From positions 1-27,380 of IMG/VR virus record IMGVR_UViG_3300042476_000210: a DNA stretch of 27,380 nucleotides. One strand, given 5' to 3'. The translations under genes and the position numbers were made by a program. This document shows, in pieces, positions 22,360 to 27,380 of the stretch; the stretch's first letter is position 1, and each line of letters starts with the position of its first letter. This stretch comes from a virus. The notes beneath the pieces are model-generated. The model was not told the origin of the DNA. It made no database searches and was given only the letters and a program-made list of their open reading frames with translations.

Positions 22360-22606
22360 TCTTTTCCTCCGGGTTAAAGTCGTGCTTTTCAGTTTCGTGA
22401 ATAGCAACAGAAAACCATTCGTTCGAACCTTCACGCTGATATTGAAGATCCTGCATTGGAACCATTACCATCTGCTTTGTTTCTGGATGAACCATCATCT
22501 TAGGAAACATTACCATACGAATATCAGCAATTGGCTTCTTCTTCTGTAATCCGCCTGTAGGAAAACTAACTCCTGCTGTTGCACCATCTGGTCCAAGAAT
22601 ACTCAT
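22313..22606 (-). CDS. Hypothetical protein (97 aa)
   Basis: 97 residues, not recognised. The sequence is Met- and Pro-rich in the middle (VMFPKMMVHPETKQMVMVPM), followed by a short beta-like segment and an acidic, Ser-rich tail. No membrane segment. Its ATG overlaps the TGA of the exported 121-aa protein gene, and its 3' end contains the SD and start of the lipoprotein gene. The packing supports translation. Confidence 0.55.
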   Translation of the reverse strand: MSILGPDGATAGVSFPTGGLQKKKPIADIRMVMFPKMMVHPETKQMVMVPMQDLQYQREGSNEWFSVAIHETEKHDFNPEEKNEEVSSTSPSGVILS

Positions 22607-22968
22607 GTCTTTTGTCCTTTATACTTATCAAGTAGCTTTGATAGAAACTCAATAGCTGAATCATTGAATGTTACATCATTTAGAATACCACTAACACAGT
22701 ACTGCTTGGCCTGAAGAGCGTTACCGTCTGCTGCCTTATCGTATTCTACAATATATAGATGACGATCTTTAGTCATCATTACTTCGTTAATCTTACCGTT
22801 CTTTTCGCCATTATAAAGAGTGACAAGAGCTTTCTCATCAATCATCTTCATAAACTCGGCATTAGGATAGCACTTTAATACATCATCTGCCTTGGCCATA
22901 TTATGCACGACTAGAAAGCCAAGCACAAAAAAGAAAATGGCAATAAAACATTCTTTAGTTCTGGACAT
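22603..22968 (-). CDS. Exported hypothetical protein (121 aa)
   Basis: 121 residues. Residues 1-27 form a Sec signal peptide (Arg/Lys start, CFIAIFFFVLGFLVVHNM core, AKA cleavage site before DD). The mature part of about 94 residues has two Cys, one in LKCYPN and one in KQYCVSG, which could form a disulfide in the periplasm. No family is recognised. It neighbours the lipoprotein and is in the same run of genes as the exported L,D-transpeptidase, which points to an envelope-directed set of accessory proteins. Confidence 0.6.
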   Translation of the reverse strand: MSRTKECFIAIFFFVLGFLVVHNMAKADDVLKCYPNAEFMKMIDEKALVTLYNGEKNGKINEVMMTKDRHLYIVEYDKAADGNALQAKQYCVSGILNDVTFNDSAIEFLSKLLDKYKGQKT

Positions 22969-22969
22969 A

Positions 22970-23563
22970 TCACTTCTCTCTTTCTACAAAGTCAAAATTT
23001 ATGATGGTTCGTTTTTTAAAGTTTACTGGATTGTTACCTGCATGATACCTATAACCATTAAATACCAATCCTGCTCCTTTCTTTGGTACGAACCTATCTG
23101 TTTCTGTTAAGCTGCAAACATCAACTTTATCTGGATCTAATCCTGGATAATATTCTTCCTTAAACAGAATAGTATCACCATCGCTATCTTCCGTATAATA
23201 AACCAACGTTGTGAACGGTATAATCTCCGGAAGATCAATATGTGGCCTATTATACTTTGACAGACAGTGGCCAGGAACAGGAAATGATCTTCTTATTCTA
23301 ATTCTCAGAAAACGAGCACAAGTTATACCAGTCTTTTCTTCTAAGAAATACATTATTGGCTTGAACGAATGGAAATAGTCTGAATTTATACCACGTTCTG
23401 TACTATAAAGTGTATGACAAATTGCAGAAGCTTCTGTTATTCTATCATCCACCAAACTTCCTGGAGATATATCATGAGTATAAAACCAAGGGAAGTCGTT
23501 AGCGTTAATTATTCTCTCGATTTCGTCTTGATAAGAAACTGGAATAATGTCTGATATATACAT
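22970..23563 (-). CDS. 2OG-Fe(II) oxygenase, no. 3
   Basis: 197 residues. Motifs: H108-I-D110 in RPHIDLPE, distal H174 in YRYHAG, and R185 for 2-oxoglutarate, with the core strand TTLVYYTEDSDGDTILFKEE. It is a paralogue of oxygenase no. 2, with the same N-terminal NDFPWFY element and similar spacing. The ATG directly follows the TAA of the 59-aa ORF. Target unknown; phage capsid, tail, tRNA or host proteins are all possible. Confidence 0.78.
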   Translation of the reverse strand: MYISDIIPVSYQDEIERIINANDFPWFYTHDISPGSLVDDRITEASAICHTLYSTERGINSDYFHSFKPIMYFLEEKTGITCARFLRIRIRRSFPVPGHCLSKYNRPHIDLPEIIPFTTLVYYTEDSDGDTILFKEEYYPGLDPDKVDVCSLTETDRFVPKKGAGLVFNGYRYHAGNNPVNFKKRTIINFDFVEREK

Positions 23564-23743
23564 TTATTCTTTGTCTACACCAGAAATTGACTTCATTAGA
23601 GTTACGTCATAATCAATCAGACGAGATAACGCTTCAATAGCGTTTTCTTTACTGACTCCACCAGCAATCTTATCCCTAGACCACATAACATACTTGATTA
23701 GCATGTTAACGTCAAGTGCATTTTGATCCTTTAATTCATTCAT
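23564..23743 (-). CDS. Overlooked small ORF (59 aa)
   Basis: An ATG at 23743 overlaps the TGA of the 379-aa gene (ATGA) and the frame ends with TAA at 23566-23564, immediately before the ATG of oxygenase no. 3. The product begins MNELKDQNALDVNMLIKYVM and contains KENAIEALSRLIDYDVT; it is helical and acidic. GAGGG lies about 8 bases upstream. The perfect fit between two genes makes it very likely real. Function unknown. Confidence 0.75.
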   Translation of the reverse strand: MNELKDQNALDVNMLIKYVMWSRDKIAGGVSKENAIEALSRLIDYDVTLMKSISGVDKE

Positions 23744-24879
23744 GTAACTACCCTCAATAGAATCGTGTTTTCGTTGATACGATACGCAAGAGGCTTCTGC
23801 GTCTTGATCTCATCAAAGACTTTTCGTAGGACAAGTTTGCCACCCTCAAGTATGCGCTTGAGAAACTCGTTCGGATCTTTTCTTCCAACGGACATCGTAA
23901 CAGAACTACTTTCGTCAAAGTTCGTAATGCTAGTGCCCTTGACCTGGAGCCCACCACGATCAATCGCTGTAAGCCTCGTAATCGTCTTATACTTCGTATT
24001 GAAAGTCCAGAGCTCCAGTGCGCCGATGATTTTCTCCGGAGACACTGATGCAATCTTGTAAGTTGCATCTTCCTTCTGGTACTTGAGATTTTTGATTTTC
24101 TTTTCGACCGATATCGTTCTTGGCTTGCGAGCTTTATTAACTTTTTTCGTGTTCGAAGAGTATCTCTCCGCATCCTCGATAAGCGTGTTGTAGAACGATA
24201 CAAGGCGTTTGATATCCGCTTTTTTGTAATGGCGGTAGCCTTCTTTGAGTTGTTCACATTTCCCCTCATATGCTTCAAGCAATTCATCAAGTACTGGGGT
24301 CATTTTAGCGATGATAGAAGTAGCGTAAGCGGCAGGAATGTTATTCGCCTGCAGCCATTCGTATAATGAGAACTCTACATTGTCGTAGATGTAATCGTCT
24401 ATCATGCCCTCAATTTCACCAAGAATATCGTGTGCACGCTCACGCATGCGATCTTGAATAGAAACAACAGGTTTATTAGATTCTTCTGTTGGTTCTTCAG
24501 TATTTATCTTGTTGAGGGCAGCTTTGATCTTCTCGTCAATAAAATTTCTAGTAAATTCGTTTGGTTTATAACCACGACTGATCATACGCACCGACCAAGC
24601 GGCAGTGGTAGGAATATCAGAGTCGCTGATACGCTTGATCTTCTTTGCCTCAGCAACCCTACCTATGTTCTTGAGGTAATCGCTGAGATACTCCTTGGCC
24701 TCCGAATTACTGGCCATATAATTATACCAATTCAGACCATTCATATAATCTGCATTAGTAGATTTGTCTGTGAAAATAGGCTCGTCGCCCAGATGCTTCT
24801 TATTAACAATATATGCCTCTGACTTCGTAACACGAATAGTCTTAGGTTTACGTTTAATAAGTCCTGGACGACGAGCCAT
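23740..24879 (-). CDS. Conserved T4-like protein of unknown function (379 aa)
   Basis: 379 residues. A basic N-terminus (MARRPGLIKRKPKTIRVTKS) leads to helical segments (about 45-120), a helical middle with a possible coiled coil (about 145-240), and a C-terminal domain (about 260-379: KIKNLKYQKEDATYKIASVS, ALELWTFNTKYKTITRLTAI, then RGGLQVKGTSITNFD) that I recall as a conserved, unnamed protein of cyanophages and their relatives. Basic ends suggest DNA or RNA association. All Arg codons read in the first 20 codons are CGT. A perfect sigma70 promoter lies just upstream, so it is expected to be early. Confidence 0.6.
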   Translation of the reverse strand: MARRPGLIKRKPKTIRVTKSEAYIVNKKHLGDEPIFTDKSTNADYMNGLNWYNYMASNSEAKEYLSDYLKNIGRVAEAKKIKRISDSDIPTTAAWSVRMISRGYKPNEFTRNFIDEKIKAALNKINTEEPTEESNKPVVSIQDRMRERAHDILGEIEGMIDDYIYDNVEFSLYEWLQANNIPAAYATSIIAKMTPVLDELLEAYEGKCEQLKEGYRHYKKADIKRLVSFYNTLIEDAERYSSNTKKVNKARKPRTISVEKKIKNLKYQKEDATYKIASVSPEKIIGALELWTFNTKYKTITRLTAIDRGGLQVKGTSITNFDESSSVTMSVGRKDPNEFLKRILEGGKLVLRKVFDEIKTQKPLAYRINENTILLRVVT

Positions 24880-24901
24880 TGTTTTCTCCTATTATTTTTA
24901 T

Positions 24902-24930
24902 ATTATACTACTCGTTTGATTGTTTGTCAA
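24902..24930 (-). promoter_or_regulatory. Perfect consensus sigma70 promoter
   Basis: On the minus strand TTGACA (24930-24925), a 17-base spacer and TATAAT (24907-24902) match both consensus boxes exactly. The -35 overlaps the stop region of the DUF262-like/HNH gene. The start codon of the 379-aa gene is 22 bases beyond the -10. Confidence 0.92.
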
Positions 24931-26288
24931 GCTACTTTTCTGTTCTTACGCAGATCTAGGATCATGCGATATTCAACAAGAGTAGTAGTTCCCATATCGC
25001 GATTGTGAGACTTACGGATAACAGCGCCATCCTTCAATTCCCCACCTTTAGCCCAAGCAGTATCATGACCCCAAACACTATCGGCAAGTTCCAAAGGCTC
25101 GCCATCAATCGCACACTTGTATCCCTGAATGGCCAGCATTTCTTCTCGCTGAGCAGTTGATAGAGAACGCTTGGCTTCACGGAAAGTGATACCAATATCG
25201 ATACCCATTTCGTCAAGAATAATCTTAGCGCACTGACGCTGAACAACGCTGTTCGAAAAATTCTTCGTATTACAACGGACGAATTCCTTCACGAAAACGT
25301 ATTCAGGTTCATCTTCAGTTCCAACATTGATAGTCTTATCATTATAGAGGCTGTTACCTGTTCCAGTAAGCCTGGAATAAGCATCCATAAAACGTTCTTT
25401 GAACAGAAAACGATCATTGAAAGTAAAATCGCGATTCTGTTCGTAGAGAGCAAACCAGACAAGCTGGAAAGCTGCGAAGATATCTCCGTTTAGTTTCTTA
25501 CCACGACGATATTTAAAGTCATGAACGTCGTTGAAGAAACGATCAACTGTTTTTAGAACATTCTTTGTAACAGGATTCTTCCCGTCATACTCTCCATGAA
25601 CAAGAGCTTCAATCTCTCGCTGGCCAGCATCGACGTTACCGCCACCAATTGCCTTTAGAATGGCAATAAAAACGTATTCGTCCCACTTACGGCGAGGATT
25701 AACATCGCTATCAAAGCATTCCGGAGTCCACTCGCCCTTAGCATTACGCTTGGCTTCGAACACAGGATGAACGTCGTTCTTATATTCACGATAATACTTC
25801 GTGCGACTGCGAACTTCACGACAAATAGCGGACTCATCGTCGCACATAATCATCTCCATGAAGTTAACAGCCGTAGTCTTGTTACGTGTACGGAAAATCT
25901 TAGTAGCTTCTTCGGAAGTGCAAGTAATCACTTCGAAGGCAATTTGAGTAGATAGAAAACTTGTATCTTCAAATTCGGTATAATACTTACCGTTGACCTT
26001 AATTTTGTTGGTATAAAACTCTGCGAACGCACGAATGCGATGACCGCCATCGATCACAAGATAATGGACGCCTGGATACACTTCCTGCATAGCAGGATCT
26101 TTAGAAATATCGCGAACGGTAATCATACCAACGCCAATGCCGCTGCGGACAGCTTCAACAATTTCTTGAGACTTTTTAGGACCAGACGAGGTAGCAGGAC
26201 GCTGAGAAATAGGATCCGGATTAAGTTTTCCGTTCAAAGCCAGATCGATAAGCTGACGGATGGTCTTCTTGTCAATATACGTATTCAT
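24927..26288 (-). CDS. DUF262/ParB-like N-terminus fused to HNH nuclease
   Basis: 453 residues. The N-terminal domain has ISQRPAT at 27-33 and the D80-G-G-H-R84 motif, which corresponds to the DGxQR NTPase/nuclease motif of DUF262 and ParB-like proteins. The C-terminus carries a compact HNH-type site: C392, G407-H408-D409 and H428-N429 followed by MGT. This N- and C-terminal pairing resembles GmrSD-type (DUF262 plus DUF1524) modification-dependent nucleases and stand-alone DUF262-HNH proteins. It could break down host or rival phage DNA, or act as a homing-type nuclease; the sequence does not decide. AGGAG lies 7 bases before the ATG. Transcribed from a structured 115-base leader. Confidence 0.75.
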   Translation of the reverse strand: MNTYIDKKTIRQLIDLALNGKLNPDPISQRPATSSGPKKSQEIVEAVRSGIGVGMITVRDISKDPAMQEVYPGVHYLVIDGGHRIRAFAEFYTNKIKVNGKYYTEFEDTSFLSTQIAFEVITCTSEEATKIFRTRNKTTAVNFMEMIMCDDESAICREVRSRTKYYREYKNDVHPVFEAKRNAKGEWTPECFDSDVNPRRKWDEYVFIAILKAIGGGNVDAGQREIEALVHGEYDGKNPVTKNVLKTVDRFFNDVHDFKYRRGKKLNGDIFAAFQLVWFALYEQNRDFTFNDRFLFKERFMDAYSRLTGTGNSLYNDKTINVGTEDEPEYVFVKEFVRCNTKNFSNSVVQRQCAKIILDEMGIDIGITFREAKRSLSTAQREEMLAIQGYKCAIDGEPLELADSVWGHDTAWAKGGELKDGAVIRKSHNRDMGTTTLVEYRMILDLRKNRKVA

Positions 26289-26323
26289 AATATTCTCCTA
26301 GGTTTGGACTATTGCCCGTACAC

Positions 26324-26360
26324 TGTTGATCCTGGCACACGATGTGCTTCGGTATCAACA
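26324..26360 (-). other. Structured leader RNA element before the HNH gene
   Basis: TGTTGAT (at 26360-26354 on the minus strand) pairs with ATCAACA (26330-26324), enclosing an inner hairpin GCACA-TCG-TGTGC. It lies directly after the terminator-like hairpin and before the SD of the 453-aa gene. It does not fold as a tRNA. It could be a regulatory leader or processing signal. Confidence 0.45.
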
Positions 26361-26363
26361 AAA

Positions 26364-26393
26364 GACATCCTACTATATTTCAAGTAGGATGTC
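26364..26393 (-). terminator. Terminator-like hairpin after the DUF932 gene
   Basis: A perfect 10-bp stem GACATCCTAC/GTAGGATGTC with a 10-base loop is followed on the minus strand by TTTTG. The same bases give TTGACA (26395-26390), a 17-base spacer and TAGGAT (26372-26367), so the site might also be a promoter with an operator-like inverted repeat for the 453-aa gene. The two readings are not exclusive. Confidence 0.6.
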
Positions 26394-26403
26394 AATTCTT
26401 TTA

Positions 26404-27380
26404 TTAGGCAGCTTCTGCCATTTCGACAGCAAGCTCGAGAGCCTTGGTCTTCAGGTTCTTATTATAACCGTACCAAGCGGAAGTCAGGCGAGTATCAGCC
26501 GAACGACCAATAACGTGATCAGTCATGAAGGTAACAGCATTGAATGGCTGCCACCAGCTACCCTGAGCGTATTCAGCACCAGGCTGAGTGTCAATAACAC
26601 CAAGAGCGATGTTTGCATTACGAGAACGCTTGCCCTCTGCCTTATCTTCCGGAGTAGCACCAGCCAGCGGGAACACACGCTCGAAGTATTCAACGATAGA
26701 CTCAGTCTTGGCCTTCTTAGAGCCAAGGAACTGAGCCATCTCCTTGTACTTCTGGAGCTTGTCAGTAGCGATACCAAGCATATCCTTCACGTTAGCAGGA
26801 TTAAACTGCTTACGGTGGGAAATCTTGACCATACGCTCTACAGTCGACGAGAGAGAAAGAGTAAGAGTGTTATTACAGACAACACGGATCGGGGTGAACC
26901 GAACGTCAGTCGAGAAGCCATACTTGTGGAAATTAGAGAACAGAAGATAAGAATCAATCTGATCTCCCTTAAAGAGTTCGAACGACTCCTTAACCTTTGC
27001 CAATCCCCAGACAATCTGGCCGTCCTTCAACGAGCCAGCAGTATGCATCTCCATGTCACCAGCCATAACGAATTCGTTGAAGAATTCAAACGCTTCCTGA
27101 TTCTGGACGGGATTCCAGTCATCAGAAACTACGTCAAGTAGTTTACGATCCTTCGAACGAATCAGAGCAGACTGACCAGTCTCCACAACGCTATCCGGAT
27201 CGTTTTCGTCAATGATGGCGAAAGATGGGTATTTGCGGACTTCCCAATCCAAGCCAGCAGCCTGGAGCATCTGTTCGGGAGTAAGATCCGCAGGGACTTC
27301 CTTACCCAAACCATGCCACGGAACGGCTCCAACATAAGCCATCTGAGCGACACCATCGACGAATTCAATTTCATGAGCCA
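26404..27380 (-). CDS. DUF932 phage/plasmid-like protein, start cut by one base
   Basis: The frame continues above the internal ATG at 27342 to the window end, reading AHEIEFVDGVAQMAYVGAVP; the true ATG should begin one base beyond the window (…TG at 27380-27379). About 325 residues. The opening MAHE...GVAQMAYVG..PWHGLG and WEVRKYP are the signature of the DUF932 (TIGR03299-type) family found in phages and plasmids. Its function is unknown; relatives lie near recombination or anti-restriction genes. All 12 Arg codons counted in the visible 312 residues from 27342 are CGN, unlike the virion genes. It is followed by the hairpin at 26364-26393. Confidence 0.85.
   Translation of the reverse strand, partial: AHEIEFVDGVAQMAYVGAVPWHGLGKEVPADLTPEQMLQAAGLDWEVRKYPSFAIIDENDPDSVVETGQSALIRSKDRKLLDVVSDDWNPVQNQEAFEFFNEFVMAGDMEMHTAGSLKDGQIVWGLAKVKESFELFKGDQIDSYLLFSNFHKYGFSTDVRFTPIRVVCNNTLTLSLSSTVERMVKISHRKQFNPANVKDMLGIATDKLQKYKEMAQFLGSKKAKTESIVEYFERVFPLAGATPEDKAEGKRSRNANIALGVIDTQPGAEYAQGSWWQPFNAVTFMTDHVIGRSADTRLTSAWYGYNKNLKTKALELAVEMAEAA

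Noticed and set aside
23754-24290. 178-codon minus-strand ORF inside the 379-aa gene
   Set aside because: It is out of frame with the conserved protein and very rich in Arg and Ser, the usual sign of a shadow frame.
26290-26360. Possible tRNA or tRNA relic in the leader of the HNH gene
   Set aside because: No acceptor stem, no T-loop consensus and no plausible anticodon arm could be assembled.
26326-27141. 271-codon plus-strand ORF opposite the DUF932 gene
   Set aside because: It lies antisense to a recognised conserved gene, has no SD or promoter, and reads as Ser/Leu-rich shadow sequence.
1-27380. CRISPR arrays, insertion sequences, integrase or attachment sites
   Set aside because: No direct-repeat/spacer pattern, transposase or integrase motif was seen on either strand.

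Overview
The window looks like part of the genome of a T4-superfamily myovirus. The evidence is a syntenic block of T4-type baseplate and tail genes (gp6, gp25, PAAR spike tip, spike, gp27-like hub, gp53, gp48, gp4, tube-fold protein, gp26), a gp33-gp59-gp32 replication/late-transcription block, and T4-type late promoters (TATAAATA). The host is inferred to be an alphaproteobacterium, because the window carries a circularly permuted, two-piece tmRNA gene of the kind found in that class. The known T4-like phages I would compare first are those of Caulobacter (Cr30), Sinorhizobium (phiM12) and SAR11 (HTVC008M). That comparison is from memory and inference, not from a search.

Layout. From 1 to 12054 everything is on the minus strand: a late virion operon read from gp48 through gp53, a gp27-like hub, a split gp5 (OB-fold protein, Gly-rich protein, beta-helix spike), a PAAR tip, gp25, gp6, a 1112-aa protein in the gp7 position and a fibre-like protein. 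A 59-bp divergent intergenic region (12055-12113) carries late promoter elements on both strands. From 12114 to 16737, on the plus strand, lie gp4, two conserved virion proteins, gp26, a gp51-like small ORF in the -1 frame behind a T7 run, and a 672-aa tail protein with two peptidoglycan-hydrolase-like modules. A strong hairpin terminator (16741-16761) separates this from the convergent minus-strand half.

From 16765 to 27380 all genes are on the minus strand and are read from high to low coordinate: DUF932 protein (cut by the window end), DUF262-like/HNH protein, a 379-aa protein, small proteins, 2OG-Fe(II) oxygenases, exported or membrane proteins, the permuted tmRNA, tRNA-Arg(UCU), an L,D-transpeptidase, gp33, a SprT-like metalloprotease, gp59 and gp32. 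Many neighbours overlap by ATGA or GTGA, so this is tightly packed, translationally coupled phage DNA.

How it fits together. gp59 and gp32 serve replication, and gp33 connects replication to late transcription at TATAAATA promoters, which drive the virion genes. Hand-read arginine codons split by gene class: gp53 uses AGA for 10 of 11 Arg, while gp32 (11 of 11) and the DUF932 gene (12 of 12) use only CGN. The phage's own tRNA-Arg(UCU) therefore seems matched to the late genes. The most striking element is the phage-borne permuted ssrA, with a complete proteolysis-tag frame (ANDNDASFGVYALAA), acceptor stem with G3-U70, T-arm and encoded CCA.
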